DNA from: a bacterium
GTDB lineage: Bacteria; SZUA-182; DTGQ01
Direction: 5' to 3'
Assembly: GCA_040755755.1 (NCBI GenBank)
Contig: JBFLZW010000022.1
Coordinates: forward strand, 175,654-239,653
Length of the DNA: 64,000 nt
Shown: piece after piece, positions 51,116-59,820 of the stretch
How the letters are laid out: each line of letters opens with the position of its first letter
How positions within the stretch are numbered: position 1 is the first letter of the stretch
The notes under the pieces: generated by a model
Told to the model about the DNA's origin: nothing
The model's database searches: none
Seen by the model: the letters and a program-made list of their open reading frames with translations, nothing else
Position numbers and translations under genes: made by a program

Positions 51116-54100
51116 TTATCCGGCCCGGCTGAAAGGATTTGGTCCAAGCTGGCGGATGCGCTCAGTCATCTCATGAGCGATCTGGACGAACCGCTGGCCC
51201 ATGGATGAAGACAGGTTATACATCTCCAATCGCTCGCTGCCCAGGCCGATCTCATCGAGTATTTTTTTCACTGCCTCGACCCGTTTTCTGGCATGGCAGT
51301 TTCCCTGGAGAAAGTGGCAGCTTCCTTCCAGACATCCGGCCACAAACACGCCGTCGGCACCATGCTCGAAAGCCTGGATGAGCACCTGCTCACCGGCGTC
51401 TCCCGAGCAGGGTACTTCGATGATCCTGATATTGGGAGGATACTGAAGCCTCATCGTACCTGCCAGGTCAGCGGCAGCGTAAGCACAATAGGTGCAGCAG
51501 AAGGCCACGATTTTCGGTTCGAATTTTCCATCCGTAATTTGCACGCCGGCTGGCAGGCATCCGGTCATGGCCAGGTAGATATGGTCATTATACCCTTGCA
51601 GGCTGATGGCCTGGTTGGGGCATTCATCCACGCAGGTGCCGCAGCCCTGGCAGATCGAGGGATCGATTTCAGTCACCGAATTTTTTACCTTCGGAGCATT
51701 GAACAGGCAGAGCCGCATGCAGGTAAGGCAGGCCACGCACCGGTCCGGGTTGACTCTGGCTACCACGCCCTGAGACTCAAGGACGTTTTTGCTCAGGATG
51801 CAGGCTGCCCGTCCCGCGGCCGCTTTGGCCTGGATCAGGTTTTCCTCTACGTTTTTCGGCCCATGAGCGACACCGGCCAGAAAAACGCCTTTGGCTGCAA
51901 AATCCACCGGACGAAGCTTCAGGTGCGCCTCGAGGAAAAATCCATATTCGTCGAGAGGAACCTTGAAAATCCGGCTGAGCTTCAGGGTATCCTCGCCGGG
52001 CAGAACAGCCGCAGCCAGACCGACAATATCCGGTTCGATAACCAGGGGCCGCCTCAGAACATGATCAATGACAATAACCCTCGAGCCCCCCTGCCCGGTT
52101 TTTTCAACCACGGGTTTTTGCTCAGCTTCATAGCGGACGAAGGTGACACCCATCATGCGCGCCTGCCGGTATTTATCCTCCAGGAAGCCATAGGTGCGCA
52201 TGTCGCGGTAGAGTATGAAAATATCCATGTCAGGGTACCTGCCCTTGAGCGCCAGAGCCAGCCTGACCGATGTATTGCAGCATACCCGGCTGCAATAGGG
52301 CCGCTCAGGCTCCCGCGAGCCGACGCAGTTAATCAGGACGATGCTCCGGCTTTTTTTCAGCCGCTCATCTTCTTCAGCCAGGGCTTTGTCCAGCTCAAGA
52401 TAGGTCATGATCCGGTCACTTTCGCCATACCGGTATTCTGCAGGCTGGTATTCCCGGCCTCCGGTAGCCAGGATGATTACACCATGCCTGATCTTCTGGC
52501 CATTATCCAGGGTGGTGATGCAGTTGCCCACCCCGCCGCAGCTTTCCACGGGCCCGGTGGAAAGATAGGTCCTGATGAGCGGTTGAGCGCCGACCCTGGC
52601 AACCAGATCGTCAACCAGGGCGGGGATATTCTCGCCGTTAAATCCCTGGCGGACCTTTCGGGCCATGCCCCCCAGGGCCTTTGACTTTTCCACCAGATGG
52701 ACTTCGAAGCCAGATTCTCCGGCCAGGTTCAGGGCGCAGGTCATGCCCGATATGCCGCCGCCGATAACCAGGGCTGCCCTGGTCAGGCCGACCGATGTCT
52801 GCCGGATGGGCTCCTGCAGGATGAGTTTGGCCACCTTCATTCTGACCATCTCCGTGGCCTTCTCCGTAGCCTTTTCCGGCAGATCTTTATGCACCCAGGC
52901 ACACTGATTGCGGATATTGGCCATTTCGCACAGGTACTTGTTCAGGCCGGCTTCCCGGGCAGTCTCCTGAAACAGCGGCCAGTGGGTGGCCGGGCTGCAG
53001 GCGGCAATCACCAGGCGGTTCAGGCCGTGTTCTTTTACCGCTTCCCTGATGCCTGCCTGACTGTCCTGCGAGCAGACGTGGGGATACTCCGCCGCATAAA
53101 CCACCCGGGGAATCCGGCTGGCTGCTTCGACCACTTCCGCTACCCGGACCGCCTGGCTGATATTGGTGCCGCAATGGCAGACGAAAACGCCGATGCGGGG
53201 CTTCTCGGCATCCCTGCTCTTTTCCGGAGGAAATATTTTCCCCCTGACCAGACTTCCCCGGGCCGGGGCCAGCCAGCTTCCGGCAGCACCGGCACTGGCC
53301 ATGGCCTGGGTTACGGTTTCGGAAATGCATTTTGGTCCGGCAAAGGCACCGGCCACAAAGATCCCCGGACGCACAGTCTCCACGCCGGAGGGCGGTGCAG
53401 GCTCGCCAAAGCCGTAGCGGTTGAGGTCGATCCCAAGCTTTTGATAAAGCTCCGCAGCTCTGACCGGCGGCCTGAAACCGACAGCGAGAACAACAAGGTC
53501 AAATTCTTCAGCCTTGAGGCTGTTTTCTGCCGGGTCAGCGAAGCGGATCAGCAGATTTCTTCGCCCGTCCTGAATTTCGATCACCTCGGAAATGCGCGAC
53601 CGTACGAACCGCACGCCGTGGAGATCTCTGGCACTCGTATAATATTTCTCCAGCCCTTTGGTATATGCCCGGATATCCATGAAAAATATGACCGTGTCGA
53701 TGTCAGCCTGGCTGTGCTCTCTGGTCAGGACCGCCTCTTTGATGGCAAACCGGCAGCAGACCGAAGAGCAGTATCCCCGGCCCTCAGAAGTATTGCGCGA
53801 TCCTGCGCATTGGATCCAGGCTATTCTGGCGGGCTTTTGGCGATCGAACGGCCTGACCAGATCACCATGGAATGGGCCTCCGGCGCTCAGAATCCGCTCG
53901 AATTCAAGGCCGGTGAGCACATTGGGAAATCTCCCGTAGCCATAGGAGAGCAGCCCCCGTGGATCGATCAGCTCAAAGCCGGGAGCAAGGATAACCGCAC
54001 CGGCAGACACGGTAACGATCTCCTCCTTTCGGTCAAGATCGATTGCCCCGGCTGGACAGACCTTCTCACAGGCCCTGCACATTTTGCAGTTCTCCCGGTC

Positions 54101-54574
54101 AATGGCATAGGAATCGGGAAGTGCCTGGGGGTAAAGCTTGTAAATGGCAGGCCGGAAATCAAGCCCCTGGTTGAACTCATTGGGCACATGGCCGGGGCAG
54201 ACCTCGGCACATTGCCCGCAGTTTCTGCACGTGGCCGGATCGACGAAGCAGGGCTGACAGTGCAGGGTGAGCTGAAAATTTCCCGGCTCACCCTGGATAT
54301 CGGTCACTTGTGCGCCGGTATAGATTTTGATGTTCGGATGACGGCCGCACTCGACCAGTTTCGGTGAAAGGATGCACAAAGAGCAGTCATGCGTGGGAAA
54401 GGTTTTGTCCAGCATCGGCATGGTGCCGCCGATGGCCGCAGATCGCTCCGCCAGGTAAACGAAATAGCCCGACTCTGCCAGGTCAAGCGAGGCCTGAATA
54501 CCGGCAATCCCTGCCCCCACTACCATAACCGACCCGGTTTTCCCCTTCGGCTGAGACTCCATACTTGGCTCCAT
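51116..54574 (-). CDS. hdrA: Double HdrA fused to an MvhD-like C-terminal domain
   Basis: The 1152-aa protein contains two HdrA-type FAD modules. The first has GAGIAGIQASLDLA (18-31), HDCSLCILSPKL, and ferredoxin motifs CRNCGQCAEVCP (113) and CKMCRACEKVCP (161). The second starts near 603 with VIGGGISGMTCALNLA. GVFVCHCGTNIS lies between the two (about 461). Two further 4Fe-4S motifs follow (CVACLTCMRLC at 946; CQGCGTCVDECP at 975), then an MvhD domain (FCCTYCAYAAADLAG, CSGDAGEQ, CLEGSCHF). Such proteins take electrons from a hydrogenase or dehydrogenase via MvhD and bifurcate them at flavin. No electron-donor gene is in the window. Confidence 0.9.
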   Translation of the reverse strand: MEPSMESQPKGKTGSVMVVGAGIAGIQASLDLAESGYFVYLAERSAAIGGTMPMLDKTFPTHDCSLCILSPKLVECGRHPNIKIYTGAQVTDIQGEPGNFQLTLHCQPCFVDPATCRNCGQCAEVCPGHVPNEFNQGLDFRPAIYKLYPQALPDSYAIDRENCKMCRACEKVCPAGAIDLDRKEEIVTVSAGAVILAPGFELIDPRGLLSYGYGRFPNVLTGLEFERILSAGGPFHGDLVRPFDRQKPARIAWIQCAGSRNTSEGRGYCSSVCCRFAIKEAVLTREHSQADIDTVIFFMDIRAYTKGLEKYYTSARDLHGVRFVRSRISEVIEIQDGRRNLLIRFADPAENSLKAEEFDLVVLAVGFRPPVRAAELYQKLGIDLNRYGFGEPAPPSGVETVRPGIFVAGAFAGPKCISETVTQAMASAGAAGSWLAPARGSLVRGKIFPPEKSRDAEKPRIGVFVCHCGTNISQAVRVAEVVEAASRIPRVVYAAEYPHVCSQDSQAGIREAVKEHGLNRLVIAACSPATHWPLFQETAREAGLNKYLCEMANIRNQCAWVHKDLPEKATEKATEMVRMKVAKLILQEPIRQTSVGLTRAALVIGGGISGMTCALNLAGESGFEVHLVEKSKALGGMARKVRQGFNGENIPALVDDLVARVGAQPLIRTYLSTGPVESCGGVGNCITTLDNGQKIRHGVIILATGGREYQPAEYRYGESDRIMTYLELDKALAEEDERLKKSRSIVLINCVGSREPERPYCSRVCCNTSVRLALALKGRYPDMDIFILYRDMRTYGFLEDKYRQARMMGVTFVRYEAEQKPVVEKTGQGGSRVIVIDHVLRRPLVIEPDIVGLAAAVLPGEDTLKLSRIFKVPLDEYGFFLEAHLKLRPVDFAAKGVFLAGVAHGPKNVEENLIQAKAAAGRAACILSKNVLESQGVVARVNPDRCVACLTCMRLCLFNAPKVKNSVTEIDPSICQGCGTCVDECPNQAISLQGYNDHIYLAMTGCLPAGVQITDGKFEPKIVAFCCTYCAYAAADLAGTMRLQYPPNIRIIEVPCSGDAGEQVLIQAFEHGADGVFVAGCLEGSCHFLQGNCHARKRVEAVKKILDEIGLGSERLEMYNLSSSMGQRFVQIAHEMTERIRQLGPNPFSRAG

Positions 54575-54999
54575 TTGGCTTTTCCTGCCTGATAGTATTC
54601 CTTTGAGTATTCTTTTTCGGCTTATGGCCAGGATTATTATTACTCAATACCTGAACAAGGCACGATAGCACATCTAGGGTAGGGCTGCTTTTTTGCCCCA
54701 CCAAATACCGCACGCGATCTCATGGTCAGTCCTGACTTGGCCGTGGATTTGCCGCGGAGGGTACTGAGAACGAAATGTGCGGCACCCGGTAAGGTATTTT
54801 TGAAAAACGCGGACACTTTTGAATTTGGGGAAGCGGACTTTGGAAGGCGGGCGGAAGCCGCTTCCACTATAACTGCATCGGCTAAATACAACTGTCCGCC
54901 CCTGAAGCCTGAGGGGGGAGAGGGAGCATGGCTGCCCTCAGAGAGGGCACTGATAACTGACCGCTGACCACTGTTTTACTGACCACTGGCCACTTTTTC
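54575..54999. other. Intergenic region with CAGTGGY-type repeat
   Basis: A small GGTAGGGCTG-type hairpin lies near 54676. At 54948-54999 CTGATAACTGACCGCTGACC and CTGACCACTGGCCACT form the second heptad family, ending at the phoH2 stop. Short frames here have no support. Confidence 0.55.
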
Positions 55000-56349
55000 C
55001 TACAGCAGATTACTGGCCAGTTCAGCCAATTCGGACCGCTCGCCTTTTTCGAGGTTGATGTGGGCATAGATTTTCTGGCCCTGCATTTTCTCGATGAGAT
55101 GGCTGAGGCCATTGGATTGGGTGTTAAGGTAGGGATGATCGATCTGGAAGATATCACCCGTGAACACGATTTTTGTTCCTTCACCGGCACGGGTGATAAT
55201 GGTTTTGATTTCATGGGGGGTAAGATTCTGGGCTTCATCCACGATGAAGTAAATTTTCACCAGACTGCGTCCCCGGATATAAGCCAGAGGGGAGATGACG
55301 AGTTTTTCATTTTCAAGGAGTTCCTTGATCTGGCTGTGCTTGTGATCTGATTCGGGGAACTGGTTCTGAATCACCCCAAGGTTATCGTAGAGCGGCTGCA
55401 TGTAGGGATCGAGCTTGGAGTGGATATCGCCGGGCAGGTAGCCGATGTCCCTGTTGCTCAGAGGGATAATCGGCCGGGCGAGAAAGATGCGCTGATAATA
55501 CCGTTTTTTCTCCAGGGCCGCGGCCAGGGCAAGGAGGGTCTTGCCGGTCCCCGCTTTGCCGGAGATGCTGACCAGTTGCAGATCGGGGTTCATCAGGGCA
55601 TGCAGGGCAAAGGTTTGCTCTGCATTGCGGGGAGTAATCCCATAGGCAATGGTCTTATCCACCCGCCTGATTTTCTGGGTAAAGGGATCATAGGTTCCCA
55701 GGGCTGACTTTTTCCCTGAGCGCAGAATAAGAAATTCATTCGGCTGGAGTGGTTTCTCCGGGGTCAGCTCAGATGCATCGATCTCGAAAGGTTCAGCATG
55801 AATCCGGTTAATCAGCTCCTCGGTGACTTTTTCTTCGATCCGGTGTCCGGTATAGAGTGACGAGATATCCTTCACATGGTCTGTGCGGTAATCCTGGGCC
55901 AGCAGCCCGATGGACTTGGCCTTCATGCGAAGGTTTACATCTTTCGATACCAGAATGACCTGCTTGGAAGGGTTCTCTTTGGCAACATGATAGGCGATAT
56001 TTAAAATGTGGTGATCCGGCTTGTTGTTGGTGAAATTGAATGCCAGATCCTGATGGAATTCCTGCTCCAGCTTGATGGAAATGCGGCCGCGATCCGGACC
56101 TATTCTGACCCCGCCGTCGAATAGGCTGTCACCGCTGAGCGAATCCAGTGCGCGCACAAATTCGCGGGCATGAAAGTTCAGGGTTTCATTGCCCTTTTTA
56201 AACTGGTCAAGTTCCTCCAAAACAGTGATCGGGATAAGGATATCATGTTCCTGGAACTGGTAGATGCAGGTGCTGTCATGAAGAATGACATTGGTATCGA
56301 GGATGAAAATTTTTCCCCGGCTGTCCGATTTTCCCTGGTTATCTGGCAT
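55000..56349 (-). CDS. PhoH2-type protein: PIN domain fused to PhoH ATPase
   Basis: The PIN domain (residues 12-150) starts FILDTNVILHD and has VLEELDQFK and LVSKDVNLRMKA. The PhoH domain (about 225-449) has Walker A ISGKAGTGKTLLA and Walker B YFIVDEAQNLTP, plus FTGDIFQID. PhoH2 proteins are ATP-dependent RNA helicase/RNases. The 449-aa length is standard. It is monocistronic and its stop touches the repeat on its left. Confidence 0.92.
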   Translation of the reverse strand: MPDNQGKSDSRGKIFILDTNVILHDSTCIYQFQEHDILIPITVLEELDQFKKGNETLNFHAREFVRALDSLSGDSLFDGGVRIGPDRGRISIKLEQEFHQDLAFNFTNNKPDHHILNIAYHVAKENPSKQVILVSKDVNLRMKAKSIGLLAQDYRTDHVKDISSLYTGHRIEEKVTEELINRIHAEPFEIDASELTPEKPLQPNEFLILRSGKKSALGTYDPFTQKIRRVDKTIAYGITPRNAEQTFALHALMNPDLQLVSISGKAGTGKTLLALAAALEKKRYYQRIFLARPIIPLSNRDIGYLPGDIHSKLDPYMQPLYDNLGVIQNQFPESDHKHSQIKELLENEKLVISPLAYIRGRSLVKIYFIVDEAQNLTPHEIKTIITRAGEGTKIVFTGDIFQIDHPYLNTQSNGLSHLIEKMQGQKIYAHINLEKGERSELAELASNLL

Positions 56350-57013
56350 AATGGAGATAAATTAGCATAAGAAAGCCTTATCTGCAAGCAATAAATTCAG
56401 TGAGTTCTCGATAAGCTTTCCTGCCCGGGCCATGCCAGATGCATACCCGGAGAAAAAAGGGGAACCCGATCTCCCCATGAAAATCAGGTTCCCCGAAAGA
56501 GAGCAGGTAATAATGAAAAGTGCTCTCACACTATATTTTCGACTTTGGCAGGGAGCATGATCGGGAATTATTTACTATGATGGTAAAATTTGGATTTGGA
56601 TTTTCAATTGTGAATCATTTGCCTGCCAGGGGAGGCGAATGGCACTTACCTTAGCGATCCTCGCGCCAAGTCCATGATAGCGGCAACCGGAGGGGGCAGT
56701 GCCCCGTCTTTACTCCCTCGCCCCTTCGCTGAATAATTTCAGTATATTATATTTATATTTCCGGCCACCTGCGATAAATAGGACGGTCGATCATACTTAA
56801 GTTGTTGTGAAATTATCAGTTGAGGTGTATAATTGTGTTCTGGAGCTGGAAAAAATTTCTCAGAGGATACCTATGCGGTGTATCCTGATAACCTATCCGA
56901 AAAGTCCTGAGATATGGCATTGTTGACCATTCAGTTCGCACCATCTGCGACAGGGGCTTTTGGGGTAAGTAATCGTTAAGGTTCAGCATGAGTCAGGAGG
57001 AATAGAGAGAGTA
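56350..57013. other. Divergent intergenic region with hairpin and solo MITE end
   Basis: GGGGAACCCGAT (56459-56470) pairs with ATCAGGTTCCCC (56483-56494) in a 12-bp stem. GAATGGCACTTAC at 56637-56649 is identical to the MITE ends, but no second end is seen nearby. The right part presumably holds the stressosome promoter; no hexamer pair was convincing. Confidence 0.5.
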
Positions 57014-57895
57014 ATGGGAAATCCAACAAATAAGACAAGAATACCGGACATTCTGCAAAAGTATCAGCAGGAATTATTAATCGACTGGATGAAGGAGCAA
57101 ACGGCCTCGATCACGCTGAGGCTTGATCTCATCAGTGAATCGGAGCTGCGGCAGCAGTCGTCCGAATTCCTCAACCTCTTGACGAAAGGGGCACGGAGCG
57201 GGCAATTGACTGATATTACTGCCCCCGAATGGGATGACATGAGGGCAATGCTGGTCCGTCTGTCGCGTATCAGAGCGGAGCAGGGTTTTACCTCTTCGGA
57301 AGCCGCAACCTTTATCTTCTCCCTCAAACAGCCTCTGTTCGCTTACCTGTTCAGGGAGACGGGGCAGGACAGCGAGGCGCTGAAGGCTGAGATATGGCTG
57401 GCCACAGTCTTTCTGGACAAAGTGGGACTTTTTGTCACCGAGAAGTATCAGGAGAGCCGTGAGGGGATAATCGCCCGGCAGCGCAAAGAGCTTCTGGAGC
57501 TTTCGACACCGGTAGTTAAATTATGGGAGGGTGTTCTGGCCCTGCCGCTGATCGGCACACTTGACAGCGAGCGCACGCAGACAGTCATGGAGAGCCTCCT
57601 GAACGTGATTGCCGAGACCGGCTCGGCCATTGCCATCATTGACATCACTGGTGTTCCGACCGTAGACACCCTGGTTGCCCAGTATCTGCTCAAGACCGTG
57701 GCCGCAGCCCGGCTGATGGGCACCGAGTGCTTCATCAGCGGCATCCGCCCGCAGATCGCCCAGGCTATCGTTCACCTTGGGGTTGATATCAGCGATGTGA
57801 CCACCAGGGCGAATCTGGCCGATGCCTTTGCCCTGGCTTTGAAGCGGGTTGGAATCGGTCTGGCGAGAATTCAGTCTCAGCAGGGCCAGTCGTGA
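57014..57895 (+). CDS. rsbR: RsbR stressosome protein
   Basis: An N-terminal helical RsbRD-type domain (1-155) is followed by a STAS domain (about 165-285). The two phosphorylation positions known in Bacillus RsbRA correspond by alignment to Ser185 in TLDSERT and Thr219 in PTVDTLV; the first is Ser instead of Thr. Other marks are ELSTPVVKLW, ALPLIGTLD and IDITGVP. The protein would form the stressosome shell with RsbS. The ATG has GGAGG 9 nt upstream. The stop overlaps an in-frame GTG of rsbS. Confidence 0.9.
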   Translation: MGNPTNKTRIPDILQKYQQELLIDWMKEQTASITLRLDLISESELRQQSSEFLNLLTKGARSGQLTDITAPEWDDMRAMLVRLSRIRAEQGFTSSEAATFIFSLKQPLFAYLFRETGQDSEALKAEIWLATVFLDKVGLFVTEKYQESREGIIARQRKELLELSTPVVKLWEGVLALPLIGTLDSERTQTVMESLLNVIAETGSAIAIIDITGVPTVDTLVAQYLLKTVAAARLMGTECFISGIRPQIAQAIVHLGVDISDVTTRANLADAFALALKRVGIGLARIQSQQGQS

Positions 57896-57912
57896 GGAAG
57901 AAGGAGATTTCC

Positions 57913-58314
57913 ATGGAACGTACCTACGGGAGCAGGATTCCTATCCTGAAAGTCGGTCATCTCCTCCTGGTGAGCATCCAGTTCGATCTGCACGATCAGA
58001 TGGCCATGGACCTTCAGGCTGACCTGCTGGAGAGCGTCAGAAGAACCGGAGCCCGCGGCGTGCTGCTGGATATTTCAGCCCTGAATGTAGTGGATTCTTT
58101 TATCGGCCGGATGGTGGCAAATATCGCCAAGATGTCGAGGATACTTGGCGCCGAGACTGTAGTGGTCGGCATGCGTCCGACAGTAGCCATCACTCTGGTC
58201 GAGCTTGGTGTCTCCCTGCAAGGAGTTCATACCGCTCTGAACGTTGAAAAAGGGGTGAACCTCCTCCGGTCCATACTCGATGAGCAGATCAGAGGGGGGC
58301 AATGGCAGCCATAA
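57913..58314 (+). CDS. rsbS: RsbS stressosome scaffold (STAS)
   Basis: ATG 57913 with AAGGAG 8 nt upstream is preferred to GTG 57892. The 133-aa STAS protein keeps the phosphorylatable Ser in NVVDSFIGR (Ser62) after LLDISAL. RsbT phosphorylation of this Ser disassembles the complex. It overlaps rsbT by 13 nt. Confidence 0.9.
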   Translation: MERTYGSRIPILKVGHLLLVSIQFDLHDQMAMDLQADLLESVRRTGARGVLLDISALNVVDSFIGRMVANIAKMSRILGAETVVVGMRPTVAITLVELGVSLQGVHTALNVEKGVNLLRSILDEQIRGGQWQP

Positions 58315-58712
58315 GGAAGCAGGAGACCTTGTCGGTCAGCTCTTCTGAAAGCGTTGTCCGGATACGGCAGGCCGTCCGCGCCTGGGCTATTGAGCTGGGT
58401 TTCAGCCTGGTGGACCAGACCAAGATCGTTACAGCCGCCAGCGAACTGGCCCGCAACATCGTGGACTATGCAGGCAGCGGAACCGTGCTGCTGGAAGCCG
58501 TCACCGGCGAAACCGGACGGCAGGGACTGCGCCTGACCTTCGAGGACCACGGCCCCGGTATTCCTGATGTTGAGCTGGCCCTGAAGGATGGCTACAGCAC
58601 GAGGGGAGGTCTTGGCCTGGGTCTTGGCGGCTCCCGGAGGCTGATGAATGAGTTTCAGATCACCTCCCGCGTGGGAGAAGGTACGCGGGTGGTCGTTACC
58701 AAGTGGAGGTAA
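58302..58712 (+). CDS. rsbT: RsbT switch kinase
   Basis: A GHKL-type kinase of 136 aa with N-box ASELARNIVDYA, G1 box EDHGPGIPD and G2 box GGLGLGLGGSRRL. It phosphorylates RsbR and RsbS and, once released, activates a downstream partner; in Bacillus this is RsbU. No rsbU, rsbV, rsbW or sigma factor gene follows in the window, so the output here differs. Confidence 0.9.
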   Translation: MAAIRKQETLSVSSSESVVRIRQAVRAWAIELGFSLVDQTKIVTAASELARNIVDYAGSGTVLLEAVTGETGRQGLRLTFEDHGPGIPDVELALKDGYSTRGGLGLGLGGSRRLMNEFQITSRVGEGTRVVVTKWR

Positions 58713-58758
58713 GGCAGGGGGTGGGAGAAATACGAAGGGAGGGGATTATTGAAAAAAC

Positions 58759-59799
58759 ATGCTTAGGCAAATAGCCTGGCCGATAATCAACCAGAGTCAG
58801 GCCGCTGAAGCGCGGCGGATGGCTGTTGAGATGGCGAAAAATCTAGGCTTCGATGAGACCGTTACCGGAAAGGTAGCGATTGTGGCTACCGAGGCGGCGA
58901 GGAACCTGGTCAAGCATGCCGGGAGGGGTGAGCTGATTATCCGGCATCTCGAAGTTGAGAGCATGAAAGGTATTGAAATCATGACCCTGGACAGGGGGCC
59001 GGGCATGGCCAATGTCAGCCAGTGCATGGCTGACGGCTATTCCACGTCCGGCAGTCCGGGGATCGGCCTTGGGTCGATCTGCCGCCTTTCCAGCCTGTTC
59101 GACATCTATTCCGAACAGGGAACCGGAACAGCCCTGGTGGCACAAATATGGGCAAAGCCCCTGCCCAAAGGCCATCCGCTATCCGGTATCGAGACAGGTG
59201 CGATTTGCCTGTCCAAGCCCGGCGAGGACGTCTCCGGCGACAGTTGGGCGCAGGTCTGTCAGCCGGGGAAATGCCTCTTTCTGGTGACCGACGGCCTGGG
59301 GCATGGCCCATTGGCAGCCGAAGCTTCTCTGACCGCGCAGAGGGTATTCAGGGCGAATACCCGCCTTGATCCCGGTAGAATACTTGAAGCTATCCATGCC
59401 GCCCTCTGGAGCACACGGGGGGCAGCCGTAGTTGTGTCGAGACTGAACCTGGCCCGGCGGATTGTTGTCTTTACCGGAGTGGGGAATATTTCCAGTCAGA
59501 TTATCACTGCTGAAAAGACCACTCATCTGGCCTCATATAACGGCACCGCAGGAGGAGAAATCAGCAGGATCCGGCAGCTTACCTATCCCTGGCCGGAAGG
59601 TGCGGTTCTGATCATGCACTCCGATGGACTGGCTGCCCACTGGAAGCTCAGCCAGCATCCCGGCCTGATACGCAAACACCCCAGCCTGATCGCCGGCATC
59701 CTGTACCGGGATTATACCAGGGGGACCGATGATGTTACTGTGCTGGCAGTGAAGGAAAGTGGCCAGTGGTCAGCAAAGAGAGTGATCAATGGCCAGTAG
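58759..59799 (+). CDS. RsbT-like kinase domain fused to an RsbX-like phosphatase
   Basis: Residues 1-130 repeat the RsbT fold (ATEAARNLVKHAG, LDRGPGMANV, SGSPGIGLGS). Residues 140-335 are a SpoIIE/RsbX-type PP2C domain with VTDGLGHGPLAAEAS, MHSDGL and GTDDVTVLAV. One polypeptide therefore has a kinase-like and a phosphatase domain acting on opposite sides of the same STAS targets. The last 12 codons (SGQWSAKRVINGQ) come from the CAGTGGY-type repeat. The start follows GAGGGGATT weakly. Confidence 0.85.
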   Translation: MLRQIAWPIINQSQAAEARRMAVEMAKNLGFDETVTGKVAIVATEAARNLVKHAGRGELIIRHLEVESMKGIEIMTLDRGPGMANVSQCMADGYSTSGSPGIGLGSICRLSSLFDIYSEQGTGTALVAQIWAKPLPKGHPLSGIETGAICLSKPGEDVSGDSWAQVCQPGKCLFLVTDGLGHGPLAAEASLTAQRVFRANTRLDPGRILEAIHAALWSTRGAAVVVSRLNLARRIVVFTGVGNISSQIITAEKTTHLASYNGTAGGEISRIRQLTYPWPEGAVLIMHSDGLAAHWKLSQHPGLIRKHPSLIAGILYRDYTRGTDDVTVLAVKESGQWSAKRVINGQ

Positions 59800-59812
59800 T
59801 CAGTAAAAAAGG
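59757..59812. repeat. CAGTGGY-type repeat across a gene end
   Basis: GTGGCCAGTGGTCAGC, then GATCAATGGCCAGTAGTCAG. It contributes the C-terminus of the kinase-phosphatase fusion and most of the 21-nt gap to the next gene. Confidence 0.65.
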
Positions 59813-59820
59813 TTGACATC

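Noticed and set aside
52697-54367. 556-codon plus-strand frame opposite hdrA
   Set aside because: Antisense shadow of a clear HdrA gene; the translation shows no domains.
54640-54891. 83-codon minus-strand frame upstream of hdrA
   Set aside because: Covers repeat-like intergenic sequence; no ribosome site and no family.
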